From: Bryobacterales bacterium
GTDB taxonomy: Bacteria > Acidobacteriota > Terriglobia > Bryobacterales > Bryobacteraceae
NCBI GenBank assembly: GCA_016789785.1
Contig: JAEUQE010000023.1
Location: 1-55,494 of the forward strand
Direction of reading: 5' to 3'
Length of the DNA stretch: 55,494 bases
In this document: positions 17,245-25,871 of the stretch, piece by piece
How positions within the stretch are numbered: the first letter of the stretch is position 1
Layout: each line of letters opens with the position of its first letter
Position numbers and translations under genes: made by a program
Notes under the pieces: model-generated
What the model was told of the DNA's origin: nothing
Databases searched by the model: none
Seen by the model: only the letters and a program-made list of their open reading frames with translations

Positions 17245-17258
17245 ATCTAGGCCTAGAT
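17245..17258. promoter_or_regulatory. PadR operator, palindrome ATCTAGGCCTAGAT
   Basis: A perfect 14-bp palindrome five bases upstream of the padR start codon. It overlaps the -10 box of the promoter at 17255-17284, so a bound dimer would block RNA polymerase. Confidence 0.7.
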
Positions 17259-17284
17259 TACCACAGGAGAGACGTCACTGTCAC
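17255..17284 (-). promoter_or_regulatory. Promoter of the padR-permease operon
   Basis: Minus-strand GTGACA (17279-17284), 18-base spacer, TAATCT (17255-17260). The -35 box overlaps the stop of the neighbouring GH-like gene. The leader would be only about ten bases. Confidence 0.5.
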
Positions 17285-19245
17285 TCAAGCACGATCAACT
17301 CATAATCGGAGAGCTTCGGCACGGTGAACTCCACCCTGCCGCCGATGCGCCGCAGTGGAACCGGCACGCCGCTGCGCACGGCCCTTGCACGCGAGGCGCT
17401 CGCTTCCACATCAATGCCGATACCGCTCATCGGGACCGGCGCGAAGTAACCGGTCTGCGAGTGGCCGGAGAGGTTGATCAAGTGAATCAGTGTGCGCGAG
17501 CCTTGCCGCATCAGCGTCATCTCGACCAACGGATGCGCATCGGTCTTGAGTTGGCGCTCGGGACGGAGATGAGCGACCAGATCACGCAGCATCAAAGCAT
17601 GCGCCGGAAGACTGTAACGGTAGTAGAGCGCACCCAGATTCCAGGGCACCCACACCACCTTCCCCATGCCACGTTGAGTCATCGCGACGGCCGGTATCTC
17701 CGAGTCCTTCATGTCGACGTGGATCTTCTCCGGCGGCCCAAACATCGACGGCGGAACCAGCGACATGGATTGCGCGCCATCGCCTTCGGTCTCGACAAAT
17801 TCGCCTTCGAGCATCAGCAGATTCGTATTCTTCAGCGACGGAAACATCGTGCGATCGCGCACGCGGACATAAGTGTCCGTCTTTGGCCAGACCTTGCCGG
17901 TGCGGGCCACGGAGAACTCCGGCACGCGCGAACTCACCACCAGCACCTTGCCGCCTTGCCTGGCGTAATCATCCAATTCAGGGGGCGCCCAATCGGCGGC
18001 GATGACAAGATCGAACTTGCGCTTGCCCATCCACTGCAGATTGTCGGCAACGGCGAACGGGATGTGTTCTTCGCTCAAGAACCGGAACAGACCTCGATAG
18101 GAGTTCGTGCTGTAGCCACGGCCACTTCCTTGCGCCGCGCCAAGCAACAGCACTCGTGCGATGTTCTGCTGGCGCGAGTAGTATTGCTCATTCTCCGCAA
18201 GCCAGCCAAAGACGGGCCGGGCCGCTTCGATGGCCTGCCGGTCTTCATGATCGAGCGTGCCGTTGACCGCGAACGCCGCCGCACCGCCATGGGCGACGTT
18301 CTGCCAGAGCCGCAGCGTGATCTCGTGCGCGGGGACTGTGGCGAAGCGCCATGCGTAGTCGAGAAACTGCATGCACAGATTCACTGACATCTTGCCCGGC
18401 TCGCTGTTGCGCGCGCGATTCACGTTGTCGCTCGACGTATAGGGCCACAACGGAAGAGGCCGGCTGACCGCGGTGTTCGATTCGGACATGATGCCATCGG
18501 TCCACTCCTGGATGTAGTTGAAGTAGCCCGCGTTGGGCCGCTTCGCGCGGATCAACTGGCCGATGCGAGCGGCCACCTCGCGCGACGAACGATAGAGGAA
18601 CTGACGGTATTCTTCGTCGGGCTCTTTGGGGAGATCCTTCCCAAACATTGTGCGGTACTTACGTTTGCAGGCATCGCAATGACAGTGGCCCACGAAGTTG
18701 CCGCTGTAGTCCCGCGATTGATTGCCGAACATGTTGAAGAAGAGACCATCGAGTTCGTAGCGCTCCAGCGCTTCGGTGAGGATGCGCATGCCGTAGTCCG
18801 CATAGTAGCCGCCATTGATGCAAGTGGAGTAGAGACCGTTGTAGATGACAGGGTCGCCATTGGCTTTGCGAAAGTACCATTCGGGATGGGCGTCGTAGGC
18901 GGGTTTCGCAGTCTTGCTGAGATCGAAGCGGCCCACCACGCGGATGTGCCGGCGGTGCGCTTCGGCGACCGCCTCGCCGATCAGGTCGCGGCTTTGCGGC
19001 AGGTGTGGGCTGATGGTCTGCAGATCGAGCCGGGTGGGATAGAACGCCGTGATGCCGCCGATATTGATGTGGAGCACATTGGCACGGAAGGCAGCCACTT
19101 GATCGACGATCACGCGAGGATCAATCCGGGCATCGGTCTCGCGAAGGTTGGTTTGCACCCAGCGGATGGGCTCGCGCATCCACCAGCCTTCCTGCTGCGC
19201 CTGTGCCTGCTGGATGAGAAGCGTCATGAAGAGAAGATGTCGCAT
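17281..19245 (-). CDS. Secreted GH-like protein (hypothetical glycosyl hydrolase 6 type)
   Basis: 654 residues with a short signal peptide (HLLFMTLLIQQAQAQ). Residues of about 25-330 form a TIM-barrel-like domain of the hypothetical glycosyl hydrolase 6 type: RWVQTNLRETDARIDPRV, then NVLHINIGGITAFYP, then YELDGLFFNMFGNQ, with a CHCDACKRKY cysteine cluster. A beta-galactosidase trimerisation-like region follows (about 360-580, ARVLLLGAAQGSGRG ... GGKVLVVSS) and then a small C-terminal beta domain. Family members are assumed to act on polysaccharides outside the cytoplasm, but their substrates are unproven. It lies upstream of padR on the same strand and may form a glycan-use group with the heparinase-like gene. 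Confidence 0.78.
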   Translation of the reverse strand: MRHLLFMTLLIQQAQAQQEGWWMREPIRWVQTNLRETDARIDPRVIVDQVAAFRANVLHINIGGITAFYPTRLDLQTISPHLPQSRDLIGEAVAEAHRRHIRVVGRFDLSKTAKPAYDAHPEWYFRKANGDPVIYNGLYSTCINGGYYADYGMRILTEALERYELDGLFFNMFGNQSRDYSGNFVGHCHCDACKRKYRTMFGKDLPKEPDEEYRQFLYRSSREVAARIGQLIRAKRPNAGYFNYIQEWTDGIMSESNTAVSRPLPLWPYTSSDNVNRARNSEPGKMSVNLCMQFLDYAWRFATVPAHEITLRLWQNVAHGGAAAFAVNGTLDHEDRQAIEAARPVFGWLAENEQYYSRQQNIARVLLLGAAQGSGRGYSTNSYRGLFRFLSEEHIPFAVADNLQWMGKRKFDLVIAADWAPPELDDYARQGGKVLVVSSRVPEFSVARTGKVWPKTDTYVRVRDRTMFPSLKNTNLLMLEGEFVETEGDGAQSMSLVPPSMFGPPEKIHVDMKDSEIPAVAMTQRGMGKVVWVPWNLGALYYRYSLPAHALMLRDLVAHLRPERQLKTDAHPLVEMTLMRQGSRTLIHLINLSGHSQTGYFAPVPMSGIGIDVEASASRARAVRSGVPVPLRRIGGRVEFTVPKLSDYELIVLE

Positions 19246-19353
19246 GAGGACCTCGGTCCCTTCGACATTACTACGCGTAAGGCGCCAGCGCGCGCGGCCT
19301 TGTCATCCACCTTGCTGCCGCCGCATGACGCGGCGAGCACCCATTTTTAGTAC

Positions 19354-19375
19354 AGGCGCGAAACGCGCCTTTTTT
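19354..19375 (+). terminator. Intrinsic terminator between divergent genes
   Basis: AGGCGCG-AAA-CGCGCCT followed by TTTTT. The orientation is plus, yet no plus-strand gene lies upstream and the C39 peptidase gene starts 68 bp downstream. It may end an unrecognised short transcript or act as an attenuator. Confidence 0.7.
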
Positions 19376-19442
19376 CGCTCATCCGTGCGTGAAAAGTCTT
19401 CGAAACTGCACGTTACGAAACAGGGAGGAGCAAGAGCTCACA

Positions 19443-20279
19443 ATGCCAAGAACACTGAGAATCGGGATGTCGGGTGACGACGTGAAAACATTACAGCAAT
19501 ATCTCAATCAGCGCGTCAGCCCGGCCCCTCCGTTGGGCGTGGATGGAGTCTTCGGGGCCATGACCCGATCCGCCGTACAGACATTCCAGCAGAAGATCAA
19601 GATCATGATGGACGGGATCGTCGGGCCGCAGACGTGGAAGGCGCTGATGTCGGAGCCGTGCGAGGCGCCTCCACCGCTGCCCGAAGTCTGGCCGGTGCCC
19701 GAAGGCGCGGTACTGGTGACGAATGGAGGAGGCACCGTTCCGTTCTTCACGCAATTCGACTGTGCGTGGGGGAGCCGGAATCTGGGCACCGCTTCGCGAA
19801 CGCTGGCGCAGGCTGGATGCGCGATCACGAGTATCGCGATGGTGCTGAAGTTTTACGGACGCGAGATGGACCCGGGAAAGCTGGATGCGTATCTCGACGC
19901 CAACAAGGGTTACGTCGGCAACGGCGTGGTCTGGTCTACCGCAATGAAAGCCGGCGAGAAATCGGGCAGCCCGAAGCTCACCGTCACGCAGCACAATTTC
20001 GCGGAGACTTCGAAGTTCCCAGAAACGCTCGACACCCGGCTGGCAAAGAACTGGCCGACGATCGCGCAACTCGACTATGGTGATGACAGCAACACGACGG
20101 GAGACCATTTCGTTGTGGTGGTGGGCCGCTCGCACGATGGCTACTACATCATCAACGATCCGGGCACATCGAAGGGCAACGGTGCGGCGAATCCGGGCGA
20201 GAGCACCACGCAACTCGGCAAGAGCACGCGCCGCGGCGGATTGAATCTGGTGCGGCTGATGTTGTTCGACGTGGGATAG
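19443..20279 (+). CDS. Peptidoglycan-binding domain plus C39-like peptidase
   Basis: 278 residues; the ATG at 19443 follows GGGAGGAG by 12 bases. Residues of about 1-65 are a PG_binding_1 domain (GDDVKTLQQYLNQ ... GVFGAMTRSAVQTFQQK ... VGPQTWKAL). A proline-rich linker follows, then a C39-like peptidase domain (about 95-278) with candidate catalytic Cys in AGCAITSIAMVLKFYG, His in GDHFVVVVGR and Asp in YIINDPG. This is the arrangement of enzymes acting on cell wall or peptide substrates. There is no N-terminal signal peptide, so either export is non-classical or it acts after lysis or in the cytoplasm. Confidence 0.82.
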   Translation: MPRTLRIGMSGDDVKTLQQYLNQRVSPAPPLGVDGVFGAMTRSAVQTFQQKIKIMMDGIVGPQTWKALMSEPCEAPPPLPEVWPVPEGAVLVTNGGGTVPFFTQFDCAWGSRNLGTASRTLAQAGCAITSIAMVLKFYGREMDPGKLDAYLDANKGYVGNGVVWSTAMKAGEKSGSPKLTVTQHNFAETSKFPETLDTRLAKNWPTIAQLDYGDDSNTTGDHFVVVVGRSHDGYYIINDPGTSKGNGAANPGESTTQLGKSTRRGGLNLVRLMLFDVG

Positions 20280-20302
20280 AGAAGCGCTTCCAGCGGTGGG
20301 TG

Positions 20303-23020
20303 CTACTGCTGAATGCGAACGCGGCGCCCACCGATCGAGATCGCTTTCACACTGGCTGCGTCACCACCTGTCGCGCTTGCGCGGCCATCGCGAAACTGGA
20401 GTTCCACGAACTGTGGCTTGCCTGTGAGGCTGACCTGCAGATCGCCGTCGCGAAGGCTGGTGGAGTGACAAAGCGCGGCACGCTCCGGGCGGCCTTTCGC
20501 GTCGCGCCGCACCCATGTGAGACCATCTCCGGCAGTGGTCCAGCGATCCACTGCGCCGCTGATGAGTTCCACTTCTACCGCGACATCCTCATGCTTCAAG
20601 CGGCGGATCGCTTTGATGCGCGACGTTCCTTCATACGGTTCCATCACGCTGACAAAGGTGGAGGCAAGCGGTCCTTGTGCCGCGCGCCGGCGAACCATCA
20701 CGGTGGGGATCCAGAACTCTTCCGTGGAGGACAGGTTCTTCACCGTCCAGCTTTCGAGCGTCGATGCTTCGGCGCCCTCAGTGAGGTCAGTGTAACGGAA
20801 GTGCACATTCGAACCCGCCGGCAAATAGCGGTACCGGTCCTCGATCTTCCAGTCCGCCGACCATCCCGACGCCGCCTGCGAATCGGATTGGAAGTTGCGA
20901 GTGAGTGTGTTGTTCCCGTAGTCGGGTGAAGACTTCAGGATGAGCCCGCTCGTGGTGATCGTGCCGAAGTGACTGTGCGTGAACTTGGCATGATCAGTTC
21001 CGCCGCGGACGCGAAAGACATCGAAGACGTAGATGTCATCGGCTCCAGTGCCCGCCATGGCTACCGTGCGTTCATATTGGCTGCCGCCGATCTGCGAGGG
21101 CGACGATGCGCGGATGGCGCGGAACTCATCGCCGTCGGCCCACAGTGTCGCTTCGGTGGGCCCGCCTTTCTGATTCTGGCCATCGACCACCACAGTGTTG
21201 TGCGCCGCTGTCATCTTGTGCCAGAGCGCCTGCGGCGTGTGCCAGTCACCAAACTGGACCGCGGGGTAGCCGAACTCGGGGAGCAGATCGAGACCTTTCG
21301 CGAACAAGCCAATGTTCATCGCGTCAAAGTGAAGGTGGCCTTTGTTGCGGCCTTCGGGAATCGAGTCGTAGTCGAGCCACAGCGCAGCCGCTGCGGGATT
21401 GCGTTTGGGCCGCAGAATGCCGAGCCGCCATTGCGAATAGTGCACGCTGCCAGGCTCGGGAAGCGGCCCGTGACGCGCGATCACGTCACGAAGCTCGCGC
21501 TGCATCGCGCCCGGGGCCGTGGCAAAGATGTCGAGCGGCAACTCGTCGAACTTGCCTTGGCTGCCGAGATGAATCAATTGCGCATAGAACGGATCGCTGG
21601 TGGCTTTGTGCAATCGCCACAGGAAGGAATAGCTGGAGACGGGCGGATCGATATCGAACTTCCCGCCGGCGTGCGGACGGTCAAAGGAGAGCCCCGCATA
21701 CTGAGTGCTGCGAATCGCGAATGCGCCGGAATCGCCGGTGTGCGGATAGTACTGACGTGCGCTCCAGGTGTCGGCGAAGAAGCGGTAGGTCTTGCGGAGG
21801 TTGGGCTGGCGCGCGAGGATTTCGCTCAGCAACTGGGAATCAGCGCGGCCATACAGTTCGAGCAGTTCGGCGAGATATCGCGGCGCGATCGCCGAATAAC
21901 CAGCGAGCCCCTTCTCGCCGGTGAGCCCATCCACCTCGGTGCTGACTGCGACGATCTCATTCAATGCCGATGCCACTTCGGCGCGATTCGCAGGCCAGTT
22001 GAGGACAGTGCGAATGAGGGCGAGTGCACTTTCGGTGCCGGGATAGTTGGTGCGGATCTTGAGCGGATTCGCCAGCACATCGCGCAGCACGCGATCTTCG
22101 AAGTTCTTCTGGATGTCGGCGAAGGTGCGCTTCGGATTCGGGAGCTTGTACTGCGCGGCTTTCGCGGCGAGGAACGAAACCAGTGCGGGATCGCGCCGCG
22201 CGGCTTCGAAGATCTGATCATAGGCGAGCGTGAGGCGCCGGACGTTGTAGGCCGAATCGATCGAGTAGAAGACATAGCCGGAGACGCCGCCGCCGTAGCG
22301 GGCACGCTCATAGACAAGGCCTTGCTCGCCGTAGTCGAATTCCGGCCAGATGTCGGCGACGCGATCCAGCAGGATCGCCGCTCGGTGCGCGTATTGGGTA
22401 TCGTCGGTGACCATGTAGGCTGCCGACAGCCGCGCGATGCCGTTCTCGATCAACTGCCCGTATTGGCCGTAGGGCAGATATGCGCCGATGAATCGCCAAC
22501 GGTTCGAGCCTTCCACGTAGCCCTCGCCATCGTCGACGCCGAAGCGATGCTTGGGATCGGCGGGATCGGGATGTTCAGTGTTGAAGAGCAGCTTGCGGTT
22601 GGCGCGTTTGGGCTCGAAGATGCCTTGCTCATTCAACCCGCTGCGGTGATAGCCGGCGAAGTCGTTCTTCGGGAAAAACTCGCGGCAATGGGGGCATCGC
22701 ACTTTCCAGGGATGGCGGTGCGCGTCGATCTCCCAGTCGTACATTGGCACGCGATTCCGGCACCCCGGGCAGAATCCCGCCGACCACACCATGTGCGAGC
22801 GCGTGATGTTCGGACCGAACATGAGCGACCACAGTTCATCGGTGGACATGCGCATCCATGGCTGCGCGTCGCGTACGATCTGCTGCTGGATCGCGGCGGC
22901 CCATGGGTGGCGTTGCGCGTTGGCTTTGGCGCGCTCGATGAAATCCGGGGGGAAGAAGACGCTCCGGTCCTTGGCGTCAGCCATCACGAAAAGCAGAAGC
23001 AATGAGAGGATTGTGCGCAT
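20303..23020 (-). CDS. Secreted heparinase II/III-like protein
   Basis: 905 residues with a signal peptide (RTILSLLLLFVMADA). An alpha/alpha toroid lyase-like region spans about 60-470 and includes a probable zinc site, CPGC near 83 and CPHC near 108. A heparinase II/III-type beta-sandwich follows (about 500-850, with EGRNKGHLHFDAMNIGLF and MTAAHNTVVVDGQ holding candidate catalytic or metal histidines). Relatives cleave acidic polysaccharides by beta-elimination; the substrate here is unknown. Divergent spacing separates it from the C39 gene on the other strand; the two stops are 23 bp apart. Confidence 0.8.
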   Translation of the reverse strand: MRTILSLLLLFVMADAKDRSVFFPPDFIERAKANAQRHPWAAAIQQQIVRDAQPWMRMSTDELWSLMFGPNITRSHMVWSAGFCPGCRNRVPMYDWEIDAHRHPWKVRCPHCREFFPKNDFAGYHRSGLNEQGIFEPKRANRKLLFNTEHPDPADPKHRFGVDDGEGYVEGSNRWRFIGAYLPYGQYGQLIENGIARLSAAYMVTDDTQYAHRAAILLDRVADIWPEFDYGEQGLVYERARYGGGVSGYVFYSIDSAYNVRRLTLAYDQIFEAARRDPALVSFLAAKAAQYKLPNPKRTFADIQKNFEDRVLRDVLANPLKIRTNYPGTESALALIRTVLNWPANRAEVASALNEIVAVSTEVDGLTGEKGLAGYSAIAPRYLAELLELYGRADSQLLSEILARQPNLRKTYRFFADTWSARQYYPHTGDSGAFAIRSTQYAGLSFDRPHAGGKFDIDPPVSSYSFLWRLHKATSDPFYAQLIHLGSQGKFDELPLDIFATAPGAMQRELRDVIARHGPLPEPGSVHYSQWRLGILRPKRNPAAAALWLDYDSIPEGRNKGHLHFDAMNIGLFAKGLDLLPEFGYPAVQFGDWHTPQALWHKMTAAHNTVVVDGQNQKGGPTEATLWADGDEFRAIRASSPSQIGGSQYERTVAMAGTGADDIYVFDVFRVRGGTDHAKFTHSHFGTITTSGLILKSSPDYGNNTLTRNFQSDSQAASGWSADWKIEDRYRYLPAGSNVHFRYTDLTEGAEASTLESWTVKNLSSTEEFWIPTVMVRRRAAQGPLASTFVSVMEPYEGTSRIKAIRRLKHEDVAVEVELISGAVDRWTTAGDGLTWVRRDAKGRPERAALCHSTSLRDGDLQVSLTGKPQFVELQFRDGRASATGGDAASVKAISIGGRRVRIQQ

Positions 23021-23251
23021 GAGGTTCCCTTTTCAAGCGCCGCGTGTTCCGGGCTTGAAACATTATTGGACTACATTGTTTGGCCGCTTCGAGTACTGCC
23101 AACGTTAGGCGTGCCCTACGATCACTCCTTGCCACACCCAGTATGCTGCAAACAAGTGTTCTTGCAGGTGTCGCCTTCAAAGGGAAGAACCGCCACGGGA
23201 CTTGCGGGAAGGCCGGCAAACGCTGGCCATCCGAATGCGAACGCATCTCAA

Positions 23252-23575
23252 TTAGGCCGCGTCTTCCGTCTCCGCCAGCTTGATGGGCACTTCGACCCCG
23301 TCGGCAAATCTAGCAGCTAGCACAAGCTCTCCGTTCATCGCCTCAATGAACTTCTTGAGGGTCCCAATATACAGTTCGCTGCGCCGCTCCATTTTCGACG
23401 CCTCGGCCTGGCTGACGCCCAGCAATTCGGCAACCGCCTCCTGGGTCAGTCCACGCGCTTTCCGAAGCTGCGCGAGATGAAGTTCGCCGGATAAACGGCT
23501 CGCCTCGAACTCAGTGCGAGTGCGGGTGCCCGGCTTCATTCGCATTTTGATTTCGGCCCACGTTTGCCGCTTCAT
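23252..23575 (-). CDS. higA: XRE/HigA-type antitoxin
   Basis: 107 residues. The helix-turn-helix spans about 35-75 (LRKARGLTQEAVAELLGVSQ then AEASKMERRSELYIGTLKKF), with an upstream helix (WAEIKMRMKPGTRTRTEFEA) as in HigA antitoxins encoded after a RelE/HigB toxin. The ATG at 23575 overlaps the former toxin stop (ATGA). It probably still binds DNA and represses its promoter, though its partner is broken. Confidence 0.85.
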   Translation of the reverse strand: MKRQTWAEIKMRMKPGTRTRTEFEASRLSGELHLAQLRKARGLTQEAVAELLGVSQAEASKMERRSELYIGTLKKFIEAMNGELVLAARFADGVEVPIKLAETEDAA

Positions 23576-23906
23576 GTCAGTCCTTCTTTCTCGGTTTCGC
23601 GAAGGTAGTCGTCGTACCTGTCGTCAGCTATCGGAACGTTCTCGTCATAACCACCGGCTGTTCCCAGTCTTGTCGCCGCCCAAGAGCAATATCGCGGTCC
23701 GGCGTGGGTCGAACGCGTAGTCTGCCGCGATACTGGATTCGGAGTTCCCGCATTTGCCGGTGCCGCGATCCAACAATGCCCGACGAGAAAGGGAACGGTA
23801 GCGACGGGCCGTGCTGGACAGGCAGTTCGACGACGCGCCCAACATCAACCTGTTCGTCGTCGCTAAGGCTGAGAAACCAAGTGGCGAACTCGTCGACTCC
23901 CTCGAC
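23572..23906 (-). pseudogene. higB: Broken higB/RelE-type toxin
   Basis: Reading three minus-strand frames in turn reconstructs a HigB-like toxin. First come DEFATWFLSLSDDEQVDV, LPFPFSSGIVGSRH and QMRELRIQYRGR in one frame. Then comes YAFDPRRTAILLLGGDKTG in a second frame. Then YDENVPIADDRYDDYL runs to the TGA at 23572 in a third. A deletion lies after QYRGR and a one-base insertion in TGGTTATGAC, and there is a TAG with no start codon at the 5' edge (23907). The gene cannot yield a functional mRNA interferase. Confidence 0.85.
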
Positions 23907-23923
23907 CTACCAAGCAAGGACCT

Positions 23924-23966
23924 AATTATGCCATAAGAGGAATTATGCTACTAGGGTTATAATGCC
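23924..23966. promoter_or_regulatory. Candidate operator/promoter of the higBA remnant
   Basis: AATTATGC occurs at 23924-23931 and again at 23941-23948, followed by TTATAATGCC at 23958-23967. The AT-rich repeats in a GC-rich context directly upstream of the toxin remnant suit HigA binding sites and a -10 region. No clear -35 is seen. Confidence 0.35.
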
Positions 23967-24113
23967 GTGGCGGGTCGACCCAGCAAAGCGCGTGGTGCAT
24001 CACGGTACCGCACGCATGCGGAGTCTCTCCAATCGCCGTGAAGCGGTTCGAATAGCATTGGCCGGCACGTCAGCGCGTGCGTAGCGGGGGGTGAAACCGG
24101 ATTGCGCGGCAAA

Positions 24114-25844
24114 TCAGGCGGGAATGCGCATGGTGGTGGCAGTATCTTCGTTCTCGTCGAGGAGCGCGTACTCCATCACCACCGCCGTGATGTCGTCGGA
24201 TTGCGGGACGCCTTCGGTGAAGGTCTCCACCGCCGAGATGACGTTCTGAATTAGCGCATCGCACGACTTACCCGCATTGGCGCGCAGCAACAGTTCCAGC
24301 CGCTTGGTCTCGAAGAACTGGCGCTGACGGTTCTGTGCCTCGGAGACTCCATCGGTATACACAATGATCTTGTCCCCTGGCTCCAGTTGCGTCTGAACCA
24401 CGGTAAACTCAGCATCTTCCAACATGCCCAGCGGCATGCTGGTCGCTTCGAGTTTCAAGATCTCGCCCGAGAGGCGCATGAGAAGCGGCGGACAGTGGCC
24501 CGCATTGCTCCAACGCAGCATGCCATCGCGGCTGACCACACCGCAGAAAACCGTGGCGTACTTCTCGCCCTCGGTGCGTTCCACCAGAAAGTGGTTCACC
24601 TGCGACATCAGATCATCCATGCGCGTGGCCGCATTGCCTCCGGCGAGAAACGCGCCTTGCAGCAGGCTGGCAAGGAGGGCCGAACTGACGCCCTTGCCGG
24701 AAACATCGGCAACCACGAAGGCCCATTTGTCGCGCGCGATGAGGCGCACATCGCAGTAGTCACCACCGACTTGAAGCGAAGGAATGCTCGCCGCAGCCGC
24801 ACGGAACCAGCCCGACTGCGGGAGCTTGCGCGGCATCAGGCTCTGCTGAATTTCACGGGCGATTTTGAGCTCTTCGTCCATCTTCTGGCGCAGCCGTTCC
24901 TGTTCCAAAAGGCGTGCGTTCTCAAGAATGGTGGACGCTTCGATGGCGAGCGTGTGCAGCAGTTCCCGATCACCGGCTGAGAGATCCGAAGCGCCGATCT
25001 TCGACTCCAGATACAACACGCCTACCGTGTCCTGAACGGCATGCATCACGAGCGTTTCTTCGGATGAGCCACCCGGCCTGATCTGCACAAGCGGTACGCA
25101 GACGATGTTGTTCGACTGGAGTTGCGAGGTGGTGATTTCGGGATCATGCTTGATCTGCTCGCGCAAGTCGAAGTTCATGGAGAGCAGATCGCGCCGCTGT
25201 TCAAGGGCGCTCTTGAGCAGCCGGGCGGGCACGTGCAACTCGGATGCGGCAATGCTCATGCCACGGCTGTCGCGAGCCACGGACACTTCGAGTTCGCCGC
25301 CTTTGCGCAGCAGCAGGAATCCGCGCTGCGCACTGGTGACGGTGAGCGCGGCGTCGACCACGGCGGAGAGTACCGTCTGCGTGGAGAGCGAACTCTGCAC
25401 GGTGCGTGCGACTTCGACCAGCGCGCGGAGCTTGGCAAGATTCGAAGGGCCCGATCCGGTTCGAGTGGCCGGCGAGGTGAGTTGATCCATCAGGCGCTGG
25501 ATCTCCGCTTCTTCCACGGTGAAGATGAGCTTGTAGGAGTCCTGGACGCCGAACTCGATGCGGTCGCCGGTGACGAGATAGGTCTTGGCCTGGGCCCGCG
25601 CGCCGTTGACCATCACGCCGTGCCGGCTGTTCAGATCCTCAATGAAGTAGCCCGATTCGTCGCAGCCGATGCGCGCGTGATTGCGCGAGGCGCGGTTGTC
25701 GCGAAGCACCAGGTGATTGTCGGCCTGCCGTCCGATGGTGAACGGGAGTGGCGTGATGGTGAGCCGGGTACGGTTGCCACTGGGATTGATCACCAGCAAG
25801 GTCGCGAATTGGCGTAGCTCCATTCCCGCGTTGTCAACTTGCAT
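24114..25844 (-). CDS. FHA-GAF-PP2C (SpoIIE-type) phosphatase
   Basis: 576 residues; an alternative ATG at 25823 would remove seven. FHA domain at about 15-110 (FTIGRQADNHLVLRDNRASR, then NSRHGVMVNG) for binding phosphothreonine. GAF domain at about 140-320 (VLSAVVDAALTVTSAQRGF). A coiled linker (QKMDEELKIAREIQQSLMP) precedes the SpoIIE/RsbU phosphatase at about 345-560, with metal aspartates in VGGDYCDV, VVADVSGKG, YTDGVSEA and QSDDITAVV. Such proteins dephosphorylate anti-sigma antagonists or read Ser/Thr-kinase signals, which fits a genome with many kinases. It is 27 bp downstream of the Fur gene and probably co-transcribed. Confidence 0.92.
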   Translation of the reverse strand: MQVDNAGMELRQFATLLVINPSGNRTRLTITPLPFTIGRQADNHLVLRDNRASRNHARIGCDESGYFIEDLNSRHGVMVNGARAQAKTYLVTGDRIEFGVQDSYKLIFTVEEAEIQRLMDQLTSPATRTGSGPSNLAKLRALVEVARTVQSSLSTQTVLSAVVDAALTVTSAQRGFLLLRKGGELEVSVARDSRGMSIAASELHVPARLLKSALEQRRDLLSMNFDLREQIKHDPEITTSQLQSNNIVCVPLVQIRPGGSSEETLVMHAVQDTVGVLYLESKIGASDLSAGDRELLHTLAIEASTILENARLLEQERLRQKMDEELKIAREIQQSLMPRKLPQSGWFRAAAASIPSLQVGGDYCDVRLIARDKWAFVVADVSGKGVSSALLASLLQGAFLAGGNAATRMDDLMSQVNHFLVERTEGEKYATVFCGVVSRDGMLRWSNAGHCPPLLMRLSGEILKLEATSMPLGMLEDAEFTVVQTQLEPGDKIIVYTDGVSEAQNRQRQFFETKRLELLLRANAGKSCDALIQNVISAVETFTEGVPQSDDITAVVMEYALLDENEDTATTMRIPA

Positions 25845-25871
25845 CGGAATGCGTGTCCCGGATGTGAGGCG

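Noticed and set aside
20969..23005. 678-codon plus-strand open frame opposite the heparinase-like gene
   Set aside because: Antisense shadow; composition is atypical and the minus strand has signal peptide and domains.
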